IMG/VR virus record: IMGVR_UViG_3300046642_000249
Location: 1 to 55,867 of that record
Direction: 5' to 3' (one strand)
DNA from: a virus
Length of the DNA: 55,867 nt
The translations under genes were made by a program, and so were the position numbers. Shown here one piece after another: positions 38,474-45,035 of this stretch. Each line of letters opens with the position of its first letter. Positions within the stretch are counted from its first letter, which is position 1. The notes under the pieces are model-generated. The model saw only the letters and a list, made by a program, of their open reading frames with translations. It was not told the DNA's origin and ran no database searches.

Positions 38474-38959
38474 TTATCCCTTCACTTGGGCGTAAACCGC
38501 CAGTGAGGACGCGCCTGTGAACGTGCCCGTCGTCACGTAGGAGACGCGGAACCGGTCACCGAAGATGCCCTGAATACAGGTGTTGTCCGCGAGGGCGCCG
38601 TTGCCGGGGGTGAGCGGCGCGTAGGCGGAAGCCGCGAACGCAATGCCCGAGCTGATCGCTGCCGTCTTGGACGCTGTGGTGTTCGTGAACGCGAAGCAGA
38701 TCACGTCGAACCACGTCGCCCCCTGATCGAGCGAGGTCTGGACGTAGGCTTTGGCGGTGGTGCCGCCTCCCGCCACAACCAGAATGGCCTCGCACACCAG
38801 ATACTTGGCCCCACCCACCTGCGTGATCGGCCCTGACTTGGGTGTGGCGCCCGTGGCGCTCGCTGCAATGGGGATCAGGGTCTGCGCGCCCGCCAACGCC
38901 GTGACCGGCATGAGACAGGCCCAACCCGAGTTGACGTGGACATCACCGAACAAAGCCAT
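38474..38959 (-). CDS. Structural protein, tandem paralogue A
   Basis: A 161-residue protein, MALFGDVHVNSGWACLM..., paralogous to 38011-38469, with only 4 bp between them. It is slightly longer through an N-terminal Ala/Gly insertion (TALAGAQTLIPIAASAT). A beta-sandwich fold is likely from alternating hydrophobic strands. Virion place unknown. Confidence 0.65.
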   Translation of the reverse strand: MALFGDVHVNSGWACLMPVTALAGAQTLIPIAASATGATPKSGPITQVGGAKYLVCEAILVVAGGGTTAKAYVQTSLDQGATWFDVICFAFTNTTASKTAAISSGIAFAASAYAPLTPGNGALADNTCIQGIFGDRFRVSYVTTGTFTGASSLAVYAQVKG

Positions 38960-38999
38960 TGTTGCTCCTTAGCGCGTTGTTGTTGCGCCTGCTGATCTA

Positions 39000-39629
39000 T
39001 TATACCCCGGCAGCGTCCTCAGCCGCCCGAGTGTTCTTGCCGTTGCCGAAAGGCCGACGAACCACCCGCTTGGGCGTCTCTTCGTCTTCCCGGCGCTCTT
39101 CCGCTTGGGCGGCAGCGATCTGGGACACGAGGTCATGAAAGCTCTTGAAGAGCCCCTTGAGGTCCATGCGGTCGTCGATGCTGCCGTTCCGGTAGCGGAA
39201 CTCCAGCGACTGGGTGTCGCCGCCCGTGTCGCGGAGGATCACTTCGACCTTGCGATCAAGGTAACGACCGCTGTGGGTCAAGCTGTTCAGGAGCAGGACG
39301 TCTTCGTCAGGAACGGCGTCGTAGGGCACTTCGTGGCCGTTCTGGAAGTACTGGCGTGAGAACTTCGGTGAGGCGAGCCCCAGCGGATGGTTCTTCGTGC
39401 CGCGCTTCAGATACTGGCCGAACGTCACCTTCTTCGGGTTGTTCTTTTCGAGGCCGAGGGCGACGGCGTCTCCGATTGCCTGCGCCAGCTCCATGCCGGG
39501 TGGCGGGGCCATCGGCTTCTCGTCTTCGCGCGCCTGTAGAGCCTCCGCAATCATTGCCGCGAGGTCTGCGCGTGAGATCGTCACCATGTCGGTCGGGGTT
39601 GCGGACGTATCCGCTTTCTTGGTAGCCAT
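39000..39629 (-). CDS. Hypothetical 209-residue virion-block protein
   Basis: An N-terminal coiled helix (DMVTISRADLAAMIAEALQAR) is followed by a central conserved-looking domain (VTFGQYLKRGTKNHPLGLASPKFSRQYFQNGHEVPY ... LNSLTHSGRYLDRKVEVILRDTGGD) and a charged tail. The acidic/basic tail (EERREDEETPKRVVRRPF) suggests disorder. It lies between capsid and connector genes; not recognised. Confidence 0.55.
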   Translation of the reverse strand: MATKKADTSATPTDMVTISRADLAAMIAEALQAREDEKPMAPPPGMELAQAIGDAVALGLEKNNPKKVTFGQYLKRGTKNHPLGLASPKFSRQYFQNGHEVPYDAVPDEDVLLLNSLTHSGRYLDRKVEVILRDTGGDTQSLEFRYRNGSIDDRMDLKGLFKSFHDLVSQIAAAQAEERREDEETPKRVVRRPFGNGKNTRAAEDAAGV

Positions 39630-39659
39630 GAGCGTTGCCTTTCCTCGCAGGAGCGAGTT

Positions 39660-39691
39660 GGGGGGCTGGGTTATTTGGACTCCAGCCCCCC
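39660..39691 (-). terminator. Strong hairpin downstream of the 225-residue gene
   Basis: GGGGGGCTGG (39660-39669) pairs perfectly with CCAGCCCCCC (39682-39691) around a 12-base loop. No T-tract follows on the minus strand, so it may be an RNA processing or pausing site instead of an intrinsic terminator. Confidence 0.5.
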
Positions 39692-39726
39692 GAGTGAGTG
39701 ACCTACAGGCGGGTGCCTGCAGGGTA

Positions 39727-40404
39727 TTACGCTACGCGAACGAGTGAAGCGCGTGAACCGATGAGGATCTGAGTCGCGTCACCAGCACCTGCCGAGGTGT
39801 TCTGGCACGCCTGCCACTTGAACGAACCGCCCGCGTTCACAACGAACGAGCCGCTCACCTTGACGTAGGTGTATGCCGACGTCTTGCTGTCGAACACCTT
39901 GGTCGAGTCGGTCGTGGTCGTGCCGGTCGTCGAAACGGCCAGCGTGTTGTCGGACGCCGTCGAAGCGTACGTGTCGTAACGGATGGACGTCAGAGTCGCT
40001 GTGGTCAGCTTGAACTCCAGCGTCAGACCGCCCACGGTCGTCATGGTCGTGTCGAGGAACAGGTCGAACACGTAGACGCCTGACGCCGCAACCGTCCACG
40101 AGAACCCCGTGATGTCGGTCGGAACGACGTTTGCGCTGTAGGCCGTCTCGCTCGCGACCAACGCTTTGGTCGTGGTGGAGGGCTGTTGCGCCGAGAACAC
40201 CGTCCACGTTGGCGAAGCCTTCGTGTTCGTGTTCACATAGACGACGCCTGAGGTCGAGAGGAGGATCGAGCCGGGTCCCGCGACGTTCGCGAGGGTCGTG
40301 CCATCGACGGGTGCGCCCACAACCGGGAACACGCCGGTATTGCTGCCGAGCCGAACGCCCGGTTTGACGAAGGGCCTGCCGCCCTTATAGATCGGTGCTG
40401 ACAT
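39727..40404 (-). CDS. 225-residue beta-rich head/decoration protein
   Basis: MSAPIYKGGRPFVKPGVRLGSN..., then a jelly-roll-like domain of about 150 residues (GFSWTVAASGVYVFDLFLDTT ... YTYVKVSGSFVVNAGGSFKWQACQN), similar to C1q/TNF-like folds seen in phage fibres and decoration proteins. The strand order looks complete. It lies two genes after the capsid gene, flanked by hairpins, so it may be made in large amounts. Confidence 0.55.
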   Translation of the reverse strand: MSAPIYKGGRPFVKPGVRLGSNTGVFPVVGAPVDGTTLANVAGPGSILLSTSGVVYVNTNTKASPTWTVFSAQQPSTTTKALVASETAYSANVVPTDITGFSWTVAASGVYVFDLFLDTTMTTVGGLTLEFKLTTATLTSIRYDTYASTASDNTLAVSTTGTTTTDSTKVFDSKTSAYTYVKVSGSFVVNAGGSFKWQACQNTSAGAGDATQILIGSRASLVRVA

Positions 40405-40433
40405 GAGATGCTCCAGCAGGGGACGAGCCCCTG

Positions 40434-40468
40434 AGAAAAAGTGGGGGCCTAGCCGATGCTAGACCCCC
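40434..40468 (-). terminator. Intrinsic terminator after the 168-residue gene
   Basis: On the minus strand an 11-bp stem (GGGGGTCTAGC with GCTAGGCCCCC, one G-U pair, loop ATCG) is followed by ACTTTTTCTC. The U-tract and wobble are present only on the minus strand, matching the direction of virion-gene transcription. A smaller perfect hairpin CAGGGG/CCCCTG follows at 40417-40433. Confidence 0.75.
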
Positions 40469-40477
40469 GCAGAGCGA

Positions 40478-40984
40478 CTACGCTACGTTGACGCCGCAGA
40501 CCGGGTACGAGTAGATCGCGAGCACAACGGCCGCTGCCGTGGTGGCCACGAGGCCGAGGTAGGCGCCAACGATCTGGTCGCCCGCCGAGAACCCGTCTCC
40601 GACTTTCCCGTCCGTGGTTTCACGGCCGAGCTTGCCGCCCGCTGCGGTGTTCGCGACCACGTCGGTCAGGAACACGCCTTGGACGCCGTACCATCCGAAC
40701 GTGCTGCCAACGGTGATGCCCGTGGCAACCGCGCAGATGCCCGCGCCGGAGGCCACAACGAGAGCCGTGGTTCCAGCCTGATCGAACGTCACAACCGAGC
40801 CGACGATGGTCGAGGTCACACCCTTGAGGTAGATGTACTCGGCCACGTTGCCGGTCGTGTCGTAGCCCTTGGCGCGCATTCCGACGTTGTTGCGGCCCGT
40901 GGGATACAGAGCGAGAGTATCGACGTCGCCGGGTTTGCCGGTGGCGGCGAGAGGAGCGCCGGTGAGGAGAGCGGTAACAGACAT
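40478..40984 (-). CDS. 168-residue capsid-associated protein
   Basis: MSVTALLTGAPLAATGKPGDVDTLALYPTG..., beta-rich with GNVAEYIYLKGVTSTIVGSVVTFD and FGWYGVQGVFLTDVVANT. This GWYGVQG-type pattern is common in small proteins directly downstream of podovirus capsid genes, probably head decoration or auxiliary proteins. It has its own terminator downstream and a hairpin upstream, so its dosage may be set independently of the capsid gene. Confidence 0.6.
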   Translation of the reverse strand: MSVTALLTGAPLAATGKPGDVDTLALYPTGRNNVGMRAKGYDTTGNVAEYIYLKGVTSTIVGSVVTFDQAGTTALVVASGAGICAVATGITVGSTFGWYGVQGVFLTDVVANTAAGGKLGRETTDGKVGDGFSAGDQIVGAYLGLVATTAAAVVLAIYSYPVCGVNVA

Positions 40985-41009
40985 GAGCTTTTCCTTTGTC
41001 TAGGCGAAA

Positions 41010-41025
41010 GAGGGCCGAAGCCCTC
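41010..41025 (-). terminator. UUCG-loop hairpin after the capsid gene
   Basis: On the minus strand GAGGGC-TTCG-GCCCTC is followed by TTTCG. A UUCG tetraloop with a 6-bp GC stem is very stable, but the T-run is short, so partial termination or mRNA 3'-end protection is likely. Confidence 0.6.
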
Positions 41026-41033
41026 CGTCACTG

Positions 41034-41963
41034 TTAGACGTGAACAATCGCCAGACGCGACCGGTTGTTGGTGATGAACTGCAGCGCCGAGTAGATCTTG
41101 AACGTGTAGCCGTTCGCGTTCGGGATCTCCTGCGTTTCGCCACGGTCGCGGAAGAACGTCTTGCTGCACTTCAGGCTCAGGTTCTTCGGGTTGCCCATGA
41201 AGATCGAGCTGGTCCCGAACTGGCTGAACACGTAGCGCGTCGTCTTGAACCCGAGGATCTTGAAGCCCGCCTTCAGCTCTTCGGTGTCGATCCAACGCTG
41301 GTTCGCCTGTTGCGTACCCTCGAAGATCGCCTGTGTCGCCGCGTCTGACACGCAGAACGTCGGGCTCAGCTGTGAGCCGGATCCCTTGGTCGCCGCGTTC
41401 CAGCCGCTCGTCATGGCCGATTCGATGTCCGTGTCGTCCACGTAGGTGGCCGTCTTGTTCTGCCAGAACGTGTCCGTGCCGCTGTCGATGCCGCCGTCCG
41501 AACCGGTTCCGGCCGTCGTCATGTGCGTCGGCAGGCCGAGGAAGCCGTTCGTCGAGGTGGCGAAGAACGCCTGCTCGATGGCGTTGTCGTGCGAGTTCAG
41601 ACCGTTGGTCACGAGCTGCTTGACCAGTGCGATCTTCTGGTTCGTCGAGGGGTTCTGCGCTTCGGTCTTTTTGGACCAAGTCACCGGGATCGAGAGTTCC
41701 GCGATGGCGTAGACGGCGCTGGTCACAACTTCCGTCTCGCTGAGCGAGGTCGGCTGCATGGACGCGCTGAGGAACGCTGTGCCGGGGTTCGCCTGATAGT
41801 CGAGAGTCGCTTCGATCTGCGAACCGAAGTCCACACGATCAACCGCACCCTGACGTTCGAGTTCGCGCATGAACGCGGACTCAACCCACTGATTCGCGGC
41901 CTGACGGGCTTCGTTCACGACAGCCGCGTAGGACGCCGAGATGATCTGAGATACAAGAGCCAT
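41034..41963 (-). CDS. Major capsid protein
   Basis: A 309-residue protein. N-terminal helix (SASYAAVVNEARQAANQWVESAFMRELE), then beta strands typical of HK97-fold coats (VTSAVYAIAELSIPVTWSKK) and the long spine helix region (NQKIALVKQLVTNGLNSHDNAIEQAF). It ends with SSIFMGNPKNLSLKCSKTFFRDR and LQFITNNRSRLAIVHV, as in many phage coat proteins. It follows the scaffold gene and has its own promoter-like site at 42094-42123. No protease-cleaved N-terminal delta domain is obvious. Confidence 0.75.
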   Translation of the reverse strand: MALVSQIISASYAAVVNEARQAANQWVESAFMRELERQGAVDRVDFGSQIEATLDYQANPGTAFLSASMQPTSLSETEVVTSAVYAIAELSIPVTWSKKTEAQNPSTNQKIALVKQLVTNGLNSHDNAIEQAFFATSTNGFLGLPTHMTTAGTGSDGGIDSGTDTFWQNKTATYVDDTDIESAMTSGWNAATKGSGSQLSPTFCVSDAATQAIFEGTQQANQRWIDTEELKAGFKILGFKTTRYVFSQFGTSSIFMGNPKNLSLKCSKTFFRDRGETQEIPNANGYTFKIYSALQFITNNRSRLAIVHV

Positions 41964-42063
41964 GGGAAGACACCTTACGAGTTGGAGCGTTGCTGACCAC
42001 TCGAACGGGGGTCAGTGTGCCGGTAGGGGCCTACTACGCAAGGCCGAGGCGGGGTCGAGTCGG

Positions 42064-42123
42064 TGATTGATTACGTCAATCAGGCGCACGTCTAAGATAC
42101 AGGATGGGGGCCGGGGTCGTCAA
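42064..42123 (-). promoter_or_regulatory. Capsid promoter with palindromic operator
   Basis: On the minus strand TTGACG (42118-42123) and TATCTT (42094-42099) are 18 bp apart, a fair sigma-70 promoter. About 12 bp downstream, where transcription would start, TGATTGA-TTACG-TCAATCA (42064-42082) is a perfect 7-bp inverted repeat. That location suggests a repressor or regulator site. The capsid start lies about 100 bp further on. Confidence 0.55.
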
Positions 42124-42136
42124 GCCCCCTCCTGCG

Positions 42137-42493
42137 CTATGTCCAGAGGAGTCGGACGCCGTTCACCGTGTCGGCCGCTGTGAGCACGATGCCCGTGGCG
42201 GTTGGATCGAGCGAAATGGTCAGCGGGTCGGTCGGATGGAGCTTGATCCCGGTGTCCCCGCTCACGCCCTTCAGCGTGACGAGGTTGGTGTTGGTGCTAG
42301 GGAAGCGAATGGTGACGGCCGTCACGACGGAGATCCCGTCTGAGGGCTTGGTCAGGGTGTTCGCCCCCGGCGCGAGCGTGGCGATCTGCTCAACCGCTGG
42401 GCTGAGCACGTTGTCGATGGCGTCGTAGGTCTGTGTGCCCACGACGTCCCCACTCAGGACGATCTCGATTTGACGGGTTGCGGTAGTTGCCAT
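42137..42493 (-). CDS. 118-residue beta-rich virion protein
   Basis: MATTATRQIEIVLSGDVVGTQTYDAIDNVLSPAVEQIATL... is a beta protein (SVVTAVTIRFPSTNTNLVTLKGVSG) with a strand-rich end. It is similar in size and style to 27170-27529. Its position between scaffold and capsid is unusual for a fibre piece and suggests a head decoration or capsid-vertex protein. Not recognised. Confidence 0.5.
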   Translation of the reverse strand: MATTATRQIEIVLSGDVVGTQTYDAIDNVLSPAVEQIATLAPGANTLTKPSDGISVVTAVTIRFPSTNTNLVTLKGVSGDTGIKLHPTDPLTISLDPTATGIVLTAADTVNGVRLLWT

Positions 42494-42502
42494 GTCGGTC
42501 CT

Positions 42503-43582
42503 TTACTTCAAGCCAGCTGCGGCCATCGAATCCGCAATGACCTGTTCCATTGTACGCGATCCGGCGGGCGCTTTGACAGCCGCACGCGCTTCGACGGCCG
42601 CTGCGGGCCGCTCGTTCATCTCTGCGACAACCTGCTTCCGCACGGCTGTCTTGTCGGCCTTGAGCTTGGCCTGCAGCTTCGGCAGCAGGACCGCCGTACA
42701 GGCGTCTTCGAAGGACGTCCGGTTGGCGTTCATGTAGCCGATGATCTCGGAGGGCTTGCCCGCTTCGGCCTGCGCGTAGTCGGCCTGAAACAGATCGCCC
42801 CAGCGTTCACGGGCGTTCTTGATCTGGGCGGCGATCTTCGGGGCCTGCTGGCGGTTGAACTCGGACGCGCGCCGATCCTGCTCGATGGGCGTGAGGCGCG
42901 CTTCGAACTCCTTCTTGGCCTTCGCGTAGCCCTGTTCGGCTGTCCACGCGAGGACATCCTCGAACCCGGCCTCGTCGTAGGTCATCGAGCCGTCCGCGAG
43001 CTTGACGTTCGGCTTGGGCCGGGGGCGTCCTTCGGTCGCGGGGGCCGCGGTGCCAGTCACCTGTGGCGCGCCTGCCAGCCGAGCCTGCATGGGCTTCCAC
43101 TTGGCCGGATTCGCGACCGCGAGGGCCTCGATCATGCGCTCTGGGTCGGCGTCCGCGAGCTGGTTGAAGCGTTTGTACTCGGCCTCGTAGGCTCGAAGCC
43201 TCGTAATCTCGGTATCGCGCTCTTTGATGACTCCGGCGGCAGCCTGACGCCCGCGCTCTTCGGCTTTGGCGGTCATCTTCTTGACGCGCGAGTGCGGAAT
43301 GGCGTTTTCGCCCGGTTTGATCGCTAGATCGGCCTCTTCGGCCTCTCGGGTGTTCTTTTCTTCTTGAGTCTCGACCGCAGCTGCAACAGCTTCAGGCTCA
43401 TCGCCGTCAGCATCCGCTGTTTCGCCCTCCGCGCCTGCAGTTTCCTCAGCAGGGACTTCGGTCGTAGAGTCGGAGACGGTTTCGGTCGTCTCGCCACTGT
43501 CGGATGTCTCGGTGAGGCCCGCATCGGCCATGGAGGACTCGATGGCGGCAGTAATCGGATCGGACACGGTTGATTCTGACAT
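42503..43582 (-). CDS. Capsid scaffolding-like protein
   Basis: A 359-residue acidic, helical protein from ATG 43582 (AGGAG upstream). Residues 1-100 are disordered and very acidic (Glu/Thr/Ala rich). A coiled coil (IKERDTEITRLRAYEAEYKRFNQL) and a helical C-terminal region rich in Lys/Ala (FEDACTAVLLPKLQAKLKADKTAVRKQ) follow. This charge-biased coiled layout before the coat gene is typical of phage scaffolds. The longer frame to 43678 is rejected. Confidence 0.65.
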   Translation of the reverse strand: MSESTVSDPITAAIESSMADAGLTETSDSGETTETVSDSTTEVPAEETAGAEGETADADGDEPEAVAAAVETQEEKNTREAEEADLAIKPGENAIPHSRVKKMTAKAEERGRQAAAGVIKERDTEITRLRAYEAEYKRFNQLADADPERMIEALAVANPAKWKPMQARLAGAPQVTGTAAPATEGRPRPKPNVKLADGSMTYDEAGFEDVLAWTAEQGYAKAKKEFEARLTPIEQDRRASEFNRQQAPKIAAQIKNARERWGDLFQADYAQAEAGKPSEIIGYMNANRTSFEDACTAVLLPKLQAKLKADKTAVRKQVVAEMNERPAAAVEARAAVKAPAGSRTMEQVIADSMAAAGLK

Positions 43583-43626
43583 GTTCTGCTCCTGTAACGT
43601 CGGAAGTTTACGATCCCTCAGTGAAG

Positions 43627-44256
43627 CTACTTCATCTCGTAGAGAAACGCGCGAATGATCTCCGGGGTGATGCCGCACGCGAACCCATCGCTACCCCTCG
43701 ACACGATGGACACGATGTCGCCGTTGATGTCGAACACTGGACCGCCGCTCATGCCCCCGACGTCCTCTCGGTCGTGGATCATGCAGCCGACGAACTGCTC
43801 CTGAATCTTCGCATTCAGCAGCTCGACCTCCGAATGATGCCAGATCAGGAACTGGCCCCAGCCGTAGCCGACCGAGGTGACCTCGTCCCCGACCATCGGC
43901 GTGACTTCCGCGATGTGGAGAGGCCGCTTGGCCGTCTCGACCTCGTAGAACGCGATGTCGTAGTAGGGGTTACCTGCGAGGATCTTGACCGGCTTGCCGT
44001 CCGCTGCCGATGTAATGTCCGAGCAATGGAACGCGGTCAGGAAGCGGTTCTTCGCGACGACGAACCCACTACAGACCCCGCCACCGGCGGGGCTCGTCAG
44101 ATGCAGCGTACTGGCCTTCACGCGCTCAAGCAGCCGATGCTGCCACCAATCCGAGCCCTTCACGCCGATCAGCCCGACGAGCGTCAGGCAGATCAGTCCA
44201 ACGGCCGCGATTACGTGCTCGAATCCGAGATCAGCTTGCTTTCGTGTGCGTGCCAT
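43627..44256 (-). CDS. Membrane-anchored trypsin-like serine protease
   Basis: A 209-residue protein from ATG 44256. One transmembrane helix (VIAAVGLICLTLVGLIGV, about 15-32) is followed by a chymotrypsin-fold protease. Catalytic triad: H77 in FLTAFHCS, D100 in PYYDIAFYEV, S170 in GGMSGGPVF. Such proteases usually work in the periplasm or outside. Being encoded between zinc-ribbon genes and the scaffold, it might instead process virion proteins. It overlaps the upstream gene by 46 bp, and a 307-residue longer frame is compositionally unlike protein. Confidence 0.75.
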   Translation of the reverse strand: MARTRKQADLGFEHVIAAVGLICLTLVGLIGVKGSDWWQHRLLERVKASTLHLTSPAGGGVCSGFVVAKNRFLTAFHCSDITSAADGKPVKILAGNPYYDIAFYEVETAKRPLHIAEVTPMVGDEVTSVGYGWGQFLIWHHSEVELLNAKIQEQFVGCMIHDREDVGGMSGGPVFDINGDIVSIVSRGSDGFACGITPEIIRAFLYEMK

Positions 44257-44633
44257 GCGGCTACCCGCTCTGCTTCTGCCTTGGGATCCAGACCCTGTGG
44301 GAGGCCGACCCACCGAGTCGTGTGCGGGGATTTGTCCGAGCCGCGCATCGGGATGTGTTCTACGACGTTTGTCCACCCCGCCTCTGCCGCTGCCCGCTTT
44401 ATATCGCTGTGAGAGTCGAACCGCCGGGGCGTCCCATCGGGGTTGCACAGGGCGTTCTTGATTTCCATGCCGCCGGGTATCGAGTCGTCGATCACGCCGT
44501 TGGCGCTGCCGGGGAGCCATGTGCGAAGCATGACGCCCCCGCAGGCGCATTCGTAATCAGCCGCGCTGATCACTTCGATCTTGTCCCGCTCGATACGCTC
44601 GCAATCCGAGCAACGCCGATCATAGATCGGCAT
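44211..44633 (-). CDS. FmdB-type zinc-ribbon protein, 140 residues
   Basis: MPIYDRRCSDCERIERDKIEVISAADYECACGGVMLR has the FmdB-like ribbon (CSDC ... CAC). It continues with a longer region including MEIKNALCNPDGTPRRFDSHSDIKRAAAEAGW, seen in many phage proteins near the portal. Role unknown; zinc ribbons here may help head assembly. Overlaps the previous gene by TAATG and the protease gene by 46 bp. Confidence 0.65.
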   Translation of the reverse strand: MPIYDRRCSDCERIERDKIEVISAADYECACGGVMLRTWLPGSANGVIDDSIPGGMEIKNALCNPDGTPRRFDSHSDIKRAAAEAGWTNVVEHIPMRGSDKSPHTTRWVGLPQGLDPKAEAERVAAWHAHESKLISDSST

Positions 44634-44854
44634 TACTTCTTCTCCGTGGAACCATCCGGCTGTATCGCGAACAGGCGCCGGTCGGTGTAGCGGTTCTTCG
44701 CGTTGTAGCCGGTCACGTTGAACGCGGGTGCGCTGGGGAGCCTCGCCGCGACGACGCCACAGGGATAGTGTCGCTGCTCATCCTTGTGGCCGTCGTCCGT
44801 GAGGCGCTCGAAGTGCTGGTTGCACATCGGACACCGATACTCGAACATCGGCAT
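44633..44854 (-). CDS. FmdB-type zinc-ribbon protein, 73 residues
   Basis: MPMFEYRCPMCNQHFERLTDDGHKDEQRHYPCG..., a short FmdB ribbon (CPMC and a later CG) followed by PSAPAFNVTGYNAKNRY, the standard phage FmdB C-terminal motif (PAFxxxGxxxKN). It is the second ribbon gene in a row, so a local duplication or partner pair is possible. Function unknown. Confidence 0.7.
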   Translation of the reverse strand: MPMFEYRCPMCNQHFERLTDDGHKDEQRHYPCGVVAARLPSAPAFNVTGYNAKNRYTDRRLFAIQPDGSTEKK

Positions 44855-44855
44855 G

Positions 44856-45035
44856 TTACTGGATAGGCTGATTGGTGATCAGCCGGAGCAGGATATTGGC
44901 GATAGCGCCCGTCCCCACAACTGCCGGAGCGTACTTGGGCGGAATGTAGCCCGTCGCGAGTGCGGACGTGGACGCGATGCCCCCGAGCGCGTTGATCCAG
45001 AACGTCTTGCTGGCGAAGATCGATTTACCCATCAT
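44856..45035 (-). CDS. Small holin-like membrane protein
   Basis: A 59-residue protein (ATG 45035; ATG 45032 is also possible). MGKSIFASKTFWINALGGIAST... has two hydrophobic segments (about 12-28 and 38-53) separated by IPPKYAP. The pattern KTFWxNxLG ... PPKYAP ... NILLRLITxQPI is the Pam3-gp28-like putative holin family. It overlaps the portal stop by ATGA, so it would be made late together with head proteins. Missed by simple gene length cut-offs. Confidence 0.65.
   Translation of the reverse strand: MMGKSIFASKTFWINALGGIASTSALATGYIPPKYAPAVVGTGAIANILLRLITNQPIQ

Noticed and set aside
43627-44550. 307-residue version of the serine protease
   Set aside because: The first 98 codons are arginine/proline-rich antisense-like sequence over the zinc-ribbon gene; ATG 44256 gives a clean membrane anchor and normal protease length.
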